Source: Streptomyces sp. (lineage in GTDB: Bacteria > Actinomycetota > Actinomycetes > Streptomycetales > Streptomycetaceae). Taken from it: a stretch of DNA of 32,042 nt. Positions 24,194-32,042 of the stretch are shown piece by piece. Position numbers and translations under genes: made by a program. The notes beneath the pieces are model-generated. The model saw nothing but the letters and a program-made list of their open reading frames with translations, had not been told where the DNA came from and made no database searches. How positions within the stretch are numbered: the first letter of the stretch is position 1; the number at the start of each line of letters is the position of its first letter. The DNA is taken from contig JABFVM010000285.1 of assembly GCA_013362785.1 (NCBI GenBank), positions 1-32,042 on the forward strand, written 5' to 3'.

Positions 24194-24290
24194 CCCTCCC
24201 TCACCCCGTGCCCGACCGCCGGCCTCACCTTCCCGAATCCCTGAATCCGAATCCCCGTATCCCCACAAGAACACCCATGGAGGGCGAACC

Positions 24291-24713
24291 ATGTACTACC
24301 GCAGCATGTTCAAGTCCAAGATCCACCGCGCCACCGTCACCCAGGCCGACCTGCACTACGTCGGATCACTGACCCTGGACGCCGACCTGATGGACGCGGC
24401 AGGGCTGCTGCCGGGGGAGAAGGTCGACATCGTCGACATCAACAACGGCAACCGCCTGTCCACCTACCTCATCGAAGGACCCCGAGGCACCGGCGTGGTC
24501 GGCATCAACGGCGCCGCGGCCCGGCTGATCAATCCCGGCGACACCGTCATCGTCATCTCCTACGCCCACATCTGGGACTCCGACGCATCCGGGCTCGTCC
24601 CCAAGGTCGTTCATGTGGACGGCAGCAACAAGATCGTCTCTCTGGGATCAGACCCCGCCGAGAGCACGCCCGACGGCACCACGGAGCGCGGCGACCACAT
24701 CCACGTCGACTGA
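24291..24713 (+). CDS. panD: Aspartate 1-decarboxylase, pyruvoyl-dependent proenzyme
   Basis: This 140-residue protein matches PanD throughout: [24 protein letters not shown] with the self-cleavage site Gly25-Ser26, then [35 protein letters not shown] and [10 protein letters not shown]. Cleavage turns Ser26 into the pyruvoyl cofactor. The enzyme makes beta-alanine from L-aspartate. The C-terminal 25 residues are Asp/Thr/His-rich. GGAGGG precedes ATG 24291. No panB or panC is adjacent, so this is not a pantothenate locus. A dedicated beta-alanine supply for the cluster product, or extra pantetheine for the synthase, is the likely reason for its presence. Confidence 0.93.
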   Translation: MYYRSMFKSKIHRATVTQADLHYVGSLTLDADLMDAAGLLPGEKVDIVDINNGNRLSTYLIEGPRGTGVVGINGAAARLINPGDTVIVISYAHIWDSDASGLVPKVVHVDGSNKIVSLGSDPAESTPDGTTERGDHIHVD

Positions 24714-24787
24714 ATCCGGCCCGGCCAACGGCTGCCACCGGTCAGTCCGGAACCAGCCGAGCCGCCCCAGCACCTTACGGAGTAGGC

Positions 24788-26635
24788 ATGTGTGGCATCA
24801 CAGGCTGGATCGCCTTCGACACCGACCTCACACACCACCAGGAAGCCGTCGACGCCATGACCCGGTCCATGGCCGCCCGGGGCCCGGACGCATGGGGAGT
24901 GTGGATCAGCCGCCACGCCGCCCTCGGACACCGGCGCCTGGCCGTCATCGACCTCGACGGCGGCGCCCAGCCCATGACCGAGGAGACGCCGGACGGTCCT
25001 GTTGCCATGACCTACAGCGGCGAGGCGTACAACTTCGTCGCCCTGCGCCGTCACCTGCGCGGGCGCGGCCACCGCTTCCGTACGTCCAGTGACACCGAGG
25101 TCGTGCTCCGCGCCTACCTTGAGTGGGGCGACCGGCTCGTCGACCACCTGGTGGGGATGTACGCCTTCGCCATCTGGGACGGCCGTTGCGACCGGCTGCT
25201 GATGGTGCGCGACAGGCTGGGAGTCAAACCGCTCTACTACTACCCCACCGCCGACGGCGCTCTGTTCGGCTCGGAGCCCAAGGCCATCCTCGCCCATCCC
25301 CGGGCCGAGGCAGCGGTCGACCACGACGGACTGCGGGAGATCATGCTGGGCGTCAAGACACCCGGCGTCGCGATCTGGCGGGGGATGCGGGAGGTCCACC
25401 CGGGATCCCTGGTGACCGTCGATCGCAGCGGGGTGCGGGAAGCCCCTTACTGGCGGCTCACCGCCCGCCCGCACACCGACGATCTCGCCACCACCCACGC
25501 ACACACACGTCAGCTCCTCAGCGGCTCGGTCCGCGAACAGCTCGTCGCGGACGTCCCGCGATGTCTGCTGCTGTCCGGCGGACTCGACTCCAGCGCCATC
25601 GCCGGATTCGGCGCCGGCGAGCTCGACGGGCACGGACAGCGCCTGCGCACCTTTTCCGTGGACTTCCTCGGACACGCCGACCGGTTCACTCCCGACACCC
25701 ACAACGTCAGCCCCGACGCACCCTACGTCCGTGCGGTCGCCGCATTCCTCGGCGCCGATCACACCGATCTGGTGCTGGACGGCGCCGGCCTCGCCGACCC
25801 CGGCCTGCGCCACGCCGCCGTCAAGGCGCGCGACCTGCCCGTCGGGCGCGGCGACATGGACCATTCCCTGCTCCGGCTGTTCACCGCGATCCGCGACCAC
25901 GGCACCGTCGCCCTGTCGGGAGAAGGCGCCGACGAGATGTTCGGCGGCTACTGGTGGTTCCACGATGCCGTGCTGCGCGAAGCCCCCGGATTCCCCTGGC
26001 TGATCGCGGCGCTCGGTCGGGTACGCCAAGAACGCGCCTTCCTTCCCCAGGACTTGTCGACGGCACTTGACCTGCCCGGACATGCCACCGGGCGCTACCG
26101 CGAGGCGGTCGCCGAGACCCCGTCGCTCGACGGCGAAGGAGGGGCACAACGCCGCTCACGCGAACTTCTCTACCTCCATATGACGCGCAGCCTCGCAGGC
26201 ATGCTGGAACGCAAGGACCGGCTCAGCATGGCGGTCGGGCTGGAGGTGCGCGTGCCGTTCTGCGATCACCGCATCGCCGAGTACGCGTTCAACATCCCCT
26301 GGTCCTTCCATGTCGCTGACGGCCGGGAGAAGAGCGTCCTGCGGGCCGCCGCGCGCCCGGTCATTCCCGACACCGTTTTCGGACGGCTCAAGAGCCCCTA
26401 TCCGATGACCCAGGACCTGGGCTACGTCCGCTCGCTCCAAGACCAGATCCGCCAGGTCCTGACCCATCACCCCGGCCACGACGTCTTCGCCTTGTTCGAC
26501 AGGACCGCAGCGATGAAAGCGGCGTCGGCGGACCCCGCAGACCACCCGAACCCGCACGGGCACCGAGCGGCGCTGGAGAAATTCCTCGACCTGCGCACCT
26601 GGCTCGACATCTACCGCCCCATGCTGATGCTGTGA
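24788..26635 (+). CDS. Class II (glutamine-hydrolysing) asparagine synthetase-like amidotransferase
   Basis: This 615-residue protein has an N-terminal Ntn glutaminase domain starting MCGITGW; Cys2 is the nucleophile after Met removal, and RLAVIDL plus YSGEAYNF are family motifs. The C-terminal synthetase domain has the PP-loop SGGLDSS (263-269) and SGEGADEMFGGY. Both active sites look intact. Family members amidate carboxylates with ammonia from glutamine via an acyl-AMP; specialised relatives make amides in oxytetracycline-type and glutarimide pathways or close beta-lactam rings. Length and intact Cys2 fit AsnB more than beta-lactam synthetase, which lacks that Cys. Asparagine, a beta-alanine amide or a chain-end amide are all possible products. 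GGAG stands five bases before ATG 24788. Confidence 0.92.
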   Translation: MCGITGWIAFDTDLTHHQEAVDAMTRSMAARGPDAWGVWISRHAALGHRRLAVIDLDGGAQPMTEETPDGPVAMTYSGEAYNFVALRRHLRGRGHRFRTSSDTEVVLRAYLEWGDRLVDHLVGMYAFAIWDGRCDRLLMVRDRLGVKPLYYYPTADGALFGSEPKAILAHPRAEAAVDHDGLREIMLGVKTPGVAIWRGMREVHPGSLVTVDRSGVREAPYWRLTARPHTDDLATTHAHTRQLLSGSVREQLVADVPRCLLLSGGLDSSAIAGFGAGELDGHGQRLRTFSVDFLGHADRFTPDTHNVSPDAPYVRAVAAFLGADHTDLVLDGAGLADPGLRHAAVKARDLPVGRGDMDHSLLRLFTAIRDHGTVALSGEGADEMFGGYWWFHDAVLREAPGFPWLIAALGRVRQERAFLPQDLSTALDLPGHATGRYREAVAETPSLDGEGGAQRRSRELLYLHMTRSLAGMLERKDRLSMAVGLEVRVPFCDHRIAEYAFNIPWSFHVADGREKSVLRAAARPVIPDTVFGRLKSPYPMTQDLGYVRSLQDQIRQVLTHHPGHDVFALFDRTAAMKAASADPADHPNPHGHRAALEKFLDLRTWLDIYRPMLML

Positions 26636-26773
26636 CCGTGTCTGCCACGCCGATTGCGTGAACTTCACACCCACCGAACACTCCCTGGTCGGCGACAGCG
26701 CCGATGTGCGTGCGGGGGGACGGACAACCCCACAGCGCGCCACGCTCGGACCACGAGAAGAATTCTCACGCCA

Positions 26774-26803
26774 TTGACACGGCTTCGCGGTATTTCTTCC
26801 ATT
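26774..26803 (+). promoter_or_regulatory. Possible promoter of the XRE-TPR regulator gene
   Basis: A perfect -35 hexamer TTGACA stands at 26774-26779. The -10 is poor: TCCATT (26798-26803) at 18-bp spacing is the best candidate. A leader of about 65-70 nt to ATG 26873 would follow. A weak -10 with a strong -35 could mean an additional activator is required. Confidence 0.35.
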
Positions 26804-26872
26804 GTCGTAGCCCGCCACCACGAGGCCCCGTCCCACGAGCGACCTGCTACTTCGTCCATTTCGCGAGGCACC

Positions 26873-28267
26873 ATGGACTCCCACCGAACCGTCCGCCACC
26901 CCCTTGCACTGCTCCGCGAAGGAGCCGGCCTGACGCATGGCGCATACGCGCAACTCGTCGCGGAAACCCATGCCGCACTCGGATTCGGAAACATGGCAGC
27001 CCGTCGGGAGAAAGTCGCCCGCTGGGAATCCGGCAAAGTGATACCGGAAGCCAAGGCGCAGCTCGCCATGGCCCATGTGCACGGGATACCGCGTACGGAG
27101 GTACTGCGCCTCGGCTGGCCCGATTGGCTCTATGCCGCCACCGGCCATTCCGAGCTGCTCACCGCACCCTGGACCTGCGACACGGCGCTCCAGGCCCTGG
27201 ACCGTACCGCGAAGGCGACATCCAGGCCGGTGGAAAAGGGCTACCAGGCGCTGTCCTGTGAAGAGGGCATCGCCGACCTGACCGCGTCCTGGCTGGCGGC
27301 GGCAGCCGCCCCACGATGGCAGCCTGCCGACGGGCACCAGCGCATCGACGACTCGATCGTGGACCTTCTGGAACAGCGCCAGCTGCAGCTGCACGAGCTC
27401 CTGGTGACGCTCGGAGCCCGCGCGGTATGGCCGCTGGCGGACACGGAACAGCGGGCGATCTCCGATCTCGCCCGCAGCGCCTCCTGTGACCAGGCCACCG
27501 GTGCCCGCCTCCTGGCTCTGGCGGCAGATGCCACGAGCTTCTCCGGACTGCGCGCGTTCGAACTGGGAGACAACATGCGCGCTCAGTCGGCCTACCTCGC
27601 CAGTCTGCGGGCAGCGGCCGCCGCAGGGGACTCCCAACTCGGTGCGTACGCGCTGACCCTGCTGGCCAGGCAGAAGATCGATCTGCGCGATCTGGCCGGT
27701 ACGCACGCCCTCATCGACGCCGCCGAGCGGCTCTGCGTCCATTCGCGCCCCAGTCCCCGCCTGTCGGCACATTTCGCGATCACGCGGGCCCTCGCCAGCG
27801 CGCTGCAGGGCGACAGGGAAGCCGTCGAGCGTCATATCGAGGCAGCCCGTACCCTCCACTCGGCATCCCCGCACGACGACGATCCGAGCTGCGTCGACTG
27901 GGTGACCCCCGAATCAATACTCATCCAGGCCGGCAATGCCTATGTCTATCTCGGCGACCTGGCCAAAGCACTGGAGTACCTGCTCCCGCTCTTCGATGCC
28001 ACTCCCGACGACCATCCCACCGAGAACGCGATCACACAGCGTGACGTCGAGTTCGGTGATGCGCACATCGCCTTGGCGTATGCCACCTCCGGAGAAATGG
28101 ACATGGCAATACAATGGGCGAGAAGAATTCCCCCCGCGCTGAACAAATCCCGGTCCTACCCGGTGAGAATCTATTTCCAGCGCGTACTGTCCAAACTCAA
28201 CGAGCACCGCCGCACGCCGGCCGTACACGAGTTCCTGAGGGAACAGAAGCTGCCGCAGAAGGTCTAG
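26873..28267 (+). CDS. XRE-type helix-turn-helix regulator with TPR-like C-terminal domain
   Basis: From ATG 26873 the product has 464 residues; the open frame extends upstream but has no ribosome site and no homologous character. Residues about 7-70 are the helix-turn-helix region with the characteristic AARREKVARWESGKVIPE and HGIPRTEVLRLGWPDWL typical of a large streptomycete regulator family. The remainder is a helical solenoid of degenerate TPR-like repeats (for example around GAYALTLLARQKIDLRDLAGTHALIDAAE, written here by its ends GAYALTLL...ALIDAAE). The architecture resembles regulators that sense small peptides or ligands through the solenoid, but no adjacent peptide gene was found. 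It sits between the biosynthetic genes and the SARP gene and is a likely cluster-situated regulator. Confidence 0.82.
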   Translation: MDSHRTVRHPLALLREGAGLTHGAYAQLVAETHAALGFGNMAARREKVARWESGKVIPEAKAQLAMAHVHGIPRTEVLRLGWPDWLYAATGHSELLTAPWTCDTALQALDRTAKATSRPVEKGYQALSCEEGIADLTASWLAAAAAPRWQPADGHQRIDDSIVDLLEQRQLQLHELLVTLGARAVWPLADTEQRAISDLARSASCDQATGARLLALAADATSFSGLRAFELGDNMRAQSAYLASLRAAAAAGDSQLGAYALTLLARQKIDLRDLAGTHALIDAAERLCVHSRPSPRLSAHFAITRALASALQGDREAVERHIEAARTLHSASPHDDDPSCVDWVTPESILIQAGNAYVYLGDLAKALEYLLPLFDATPDDHPTENAITQRDVEFGDAHIALAYATSGEMDMAIQWARRIPPALNKSRSYPVRIYFQRVLSKLNEHRRTPAVHEFLREQKLPQKV

Positions 28268-28395
28268 GGCCTCGCGACGTGATGGTGAAAGCTGCTCCGG
28301 CGCAGATTCGCGGTGCCTACGGCCCGACATGATCGGCCGGAGATGCCGCGGACTATGGTGGAATCGCCACGGACCGCGCATTCCGTCGGTGGCCG

Positions 28396-30606
28396 GTGAC
28401 CCGCGACGGGGGGAGGGCGGTGGCAGACGTGCGCCCTGACTTCGGTGTGCTCGGACCGGTGACGGCCTGGGACGCGGACGGGCACGCGATCGCCCTGAAG
28501 GGGCCGCGACACCGGTCGGTGCTGGCGCGGCTGATCATTGCCCGGGGCCGCGTCGTGCCCGTCTTCCGCCTCGTCGACGACCTCTGGCCCGACCCGCCCG
28601 CCGACGCCGTGGGCGCGGTGCGCACCTTCGTCGCCGCCCTGCGCCGCGCTCTGGAGCCCGACCGCCCGCCCCGCACTCCGGCCCGGCTGCTGGTCACCGA
28701 GGGCCCGGGCTACGCCCTGCGCGCCGCGACGGACGCGGTCGACGCGTGGCGGTTCGAGCAGACGGTCGCCGACGCGGCGACGCAGCCGCCCAAGGAGGCG
28801 GCCGTACGGCTGGAGGAGGCGCTCGGCCGGTGGCGCGGCCCCGCCTACGCGGAGTTCGCGGAGCAGCCGTGGGCCCGGCCCGAGAGCCGCCGACTGGCCG
28901 AGCTGCGCCTGCACGCCGTTGAGCTGCGTGCAGAGGCGCTGATGTCCCTCGGCCTGGCCGACCGGGCGGCAGCGGACCTTCGCGCGCACGGGGCCGAGCA
29001 CCCCTGGCGGGAGAACGCCTGGCGCCTGCTGGCTCTGGCTCTGTACCGCACCGGCCGACAGGCTGACGCGCTGGACGTGCTGCGCCGGGCCCGTGCGCTG
29101 CTTGCCGAGCAACTGGGCGTGGAACCGGGCCCGCGACTGCGCACCCTGGAGACGGACATCCTGCGACAGGCCGACCACCTGGACCAGGGGCGGGATCGAC
29201 TCGGTCAGCCGCCGGACCGCCTCGGCCAAGCGCAGGACCACCTCGGCCGTGGCTTGGACCACCCCGCCCGGGAGCCGGACAACCCCGCGGGCCGGGTCTG
29301 GGAGCAGGTCGCCGCCGCCTACGACCGCACCGTCGCCCCCGACTCCCGGGCACGCCTGGAGTCGACGGCCGGACTGCTGCGCAGCCTCGCCGTGACCGGA
29401 GGCGGCGGACTGCTGGCCGCACGCGAACACCGGGTCGCGGCCATCGCGGCCGCCGAGGAACTGGGCGACGCGGAACTGACGGCCCGGCTGATCGGCGCCT
29501 ACGACGTCCCGGCGATCTGGACCCGCCTGGACGACCCGGAACAGGCGGCACGTGTGGTCGCGGCGGCCGAGCGGACCCTCACCGCCCTGCCGTCCCCGGA
29601 GACCTCGGCTCTGCTCGAACAGGGCAGTACCCCCGTCGGCCATGAGGCGGCCAGGGCCAGGCTGCTGGCCACGATCGCCCTGGAATCGCGTGGCACCCGG
29701 CACACCCGCGCTCCGCAGGCCGCCCGCCAGGCCGAGGAGATCGCCCGCCGACTTGACGATCCGGTGCTGCTGGCGTTCGCTCTCAACGCATCCTTCATGC
29801 AGTGCTTCGACCGCACCGGACTGGCGCCCCGCCGTGACGGGATCGGCGCCGAGCTTGTCGCGCTCGCCGCGCGCAACGGCCTGGCCAACTTCGAGATCCT
29901 CGGCCACCTCGTCCGGCTCCAGGCCCACAGCGCCCTCGGCGACTTCACCATGGCCGACCGCCATGCGGCCGCCGCGGACGCACTGGCCGTACGTCACGAA
30001 CGGCCGCTGGTGGGCGTGTTCACCGGGTGGTACGCCGCGCTGCGGCTGGACGCCACCGGCCAGGCACCGGCGACGGAGGTCGAGGCGGCCTACCGCGACG
30101 CGGCCGGCCTCCTCCACGACGCGGGCATGCCGGGCCTCACCGAAGGCCTCCTGCCGCTCGCCCTCCTCTGCCTGCGCCTACGCCACGCACAGCCTCTGCA
30201 TGCCGGTGCCGATGCCAACATTGAGGCCGCCCCCGCCCCCGACCCCGACGCCCACATCGACACGGGCTGGGGCCCGTACGGCCCCTGGGTACACCCCCTC
30301 CTCCTCCTCGAACAAGGCCACCGCGCCAAGGCCGCCGAGGCCCTCCACGCGACGCCCGACCCACCCCGCGACCTCCTCCAAGAGGCCCTGTGGTGCCTCA
30401 CCGCCCGGGCCGCGCTGGCCCTCGGTGACAGGCCGACGATGACCCGCGCCCACACCGCCCTCACCCCGGCGTCGAACGAACTCGCCGGTGCCGGAAGCGG
30501 TTTGCTCACCCTGGGCCCGGTGTCGACACACCTTGCCGCCCTGGCCGACGCCCTGGGGAACACGGGCGAACTGTTTGACGAAACTCGTCGTCGTACCCCT
30601 GAATGA
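28396..30606 (+). CDS. Large SARP-family transcriptional activator
   Basis: The frame encodes up to 736 residues. Residues about 15-100 are the OmpR-like winged helix (FGVLGPVTAW, ALKGPRHRSVLARLII, VDDLWPDPPADAVGAVRTFVAALRRAL, GPGYALR). Residues about 110-255 are the bacterial transcriptional activation domain (AWRFEQTVADA, RLAELRLHAVELRAEALMSLG, ALYRTGRQADALDVLRRARALL, ELGVEP-like). A linker rich in Asp/Arg/Leu/Gly repeats (RLGQ, HLGR, about 265-300) joins a helical C-terminal half of about 430 residues with no NB-ARC P-loop visible. SARPs activate antibiotic clusters by binding 11-bp-spaced direct repeats. The exact start is uncertain: GTG 28396, 28420 or 28429, the last being best placed after GGGAGGG at 28411-28417. 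Confidence 0.85.
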   Translation: MTRDGGRAVADVRPDFGVLGPVTAWDADGHAIALKGPRHRSVLARLIIARGRVVPVFRLVDDLWPDPPADAVGAVRTFVAALRRALEPDRPPRTPARLLVTEGPGYALRAATDAVDAWRFEQTVADAATQPPKEAAVRLEEALGRWRGPAYAEFAEQPWARPESRRLAELRLHAVELRAEALMSLGLADRAAADLRAHGAEHPWRENAWRLLALALYRTGRQADALDVLRRARALLAEQLGVEPGPRLRTLETDILRQADHLDQGRDRLGQPPDRLGQAQDHLGRGLDHPAREPDNPAGRVWEQVAAAYDRTVAPDSRARLESTAGLLRSLAVTGGGGLLAAREHRVAAIAAAEELGDAELTARLIGAYDVPAIWTRLDDPEQAARVVAAAERTLTALPSPETSALLEQGSTPVGHEAARARLLATIALESRGTRHTRAPQAARQAEEIARRLDDPVLLAFALNASFMQCFDRTGLAPRRDGIGAELVALAARNGLANFEILGHLVRLQAHSALGDFTMADRHAAAADALAVRHERPLVGVFTGWYAALRLDATGQAPATEVEAAYRDAAGLLHDAGMPGLTEGLLPLALLCLRLRHAQPLHAGADANIEAAPAPDPDAHIDTGWGPYGPWVHPLLLLEQGHRAKAAEALHATPDPPRDLLQEALWCLTARAALALGDRPTMTRAHTALTPASNELAGAGSGLLTLGPVSTHLAALADALGNTGELFDETRRRTPE

Positions 30607-30686
30607 TCGAAATCGCTCGTGCCCGGCACCGGACTTCGGCAGGGCGCACCCGCGGGCCCCGTCCCCCGCCACCTGAAAGGAAGCGC

Positions 30687-32042
<1,356 letters not shown>

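Noticed and set aside
24232..24262. Repeated GAATCC in the gap before panD
   Set aside because: Three copies of a 6-mer with irregular spacing (6-7 nt apart) are too short and degenerate to call an operator, although they resemble half of the 18083-18100 palindrome.
24788..26635. Lasso-peptide cyclase or beta-lactam synthetase
   Set aside because: No precursor peptide, PqqD-like or transglutaminase-like protease gene is nearby, and Cys2 of the glutaminase site is intact, whereas beta-lactam synthetases have lost it.
26648..26662. Hairpin CACGC-CGATT-GCGTG after the amidotransferase gene as a terminator
   Set aside because: A 5-bp stem without a U-tract is weak, and similar stems occur by chance in GC-rich DNA.

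Overview
The window comes from a high-GC actinomycete, most likely Streptomyces or a close relative. Codon third positions are almost all G or C, GTG starts are frequent, ribosome sites are AGGAG-type, and the families present (SARP regulator, DHA2 exporter, MMPL protein, XRE-TPR regulator, FadD15-type ligase) are typical of that group. About 24 genes can be supported. Most of the window, roughly 5.6 kb to the right edge, looks like a specialised-metabolite gene cluster that continues past position 32042.

Left flank (1-5.6 kb). This part holds a truncated alpha/beta hydrolase with an Asp nucleophile, two tandem paralogous small secreted proteins, a DeoR-family repressor, and a two-gene operon of a winged-helix regulator with a degenerate receiver domain coupled to a long-chain acyl-CoA ligase. 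Two perfect hairpins (1801-1833 and 5605-5637) act as bidirectional terminators between convergent genes. The second marks the left edge of the core cluster.

Core minus-strand operon (18025 down to 5651). In transcription order it encodes an AcpS-type phosphopantetheinyl transferase, a malonyl-CoA:ACP transacylase, a FabG-like ketoreductase, an acyl carrier protein, a FabZ-like dehydratase, a GcvT-fold protein, one polypeptide carrying an active ketosynthase followed by a chain-length-factor-like ketosynthase, a 52-residue protein, a second divergent AcpS-like protein, a second SDR, a DHA2 exporter, a small HATPase and an MMPL transporter. Many genes overlap by 1-4 nt, so they are probably co-translated. 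This is an almost self-sufficient dissociated (type II) reducing polyketide or fatty-acid-like synthase with no enoyl reductase in view. I infer a polyene-type acyl chain.

Divergent plus-strand genes (18317-26635). These encode a hotdog thioesterase, a BBE-like flavin oxidase, a Baeyer-Villiger-type monooxygenase, an HSL-family esterase, an aldehyde dehydrogenase, aspartate 1-decarboxylase (PanD) and a class II asparagine synthetase-like amidotransferase. The first three are packed as an operon. PanD suggests a dedicated supply of beta-alanine, and the amidotransferase suggests amide formation. The shared 18026-18316 region has good promoters in both directions, a perfect 8+8 bp palindrome just downstream of the minus-strand promoter, and a 9-bp direct repeat 41 bp apart.

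Right end. Two regulators follow (XRE-TPR and a large SARP), then a fatty-acyl-AMP ligase cut by the window edge, carrying an in-frame hexanucleotide repeat. A working model is a reduced polyketide or acyl chain built on the ACP, released or re-activated, tailored by the flavoenzymes, and joined to a beta-alanine or amide unit. The product cannot be named from sequence alone. The fused KS-CLF protein, the GcvT-like protein inside the polyketide operon and the PanD/amidotransferase pair are the most unusual elements.
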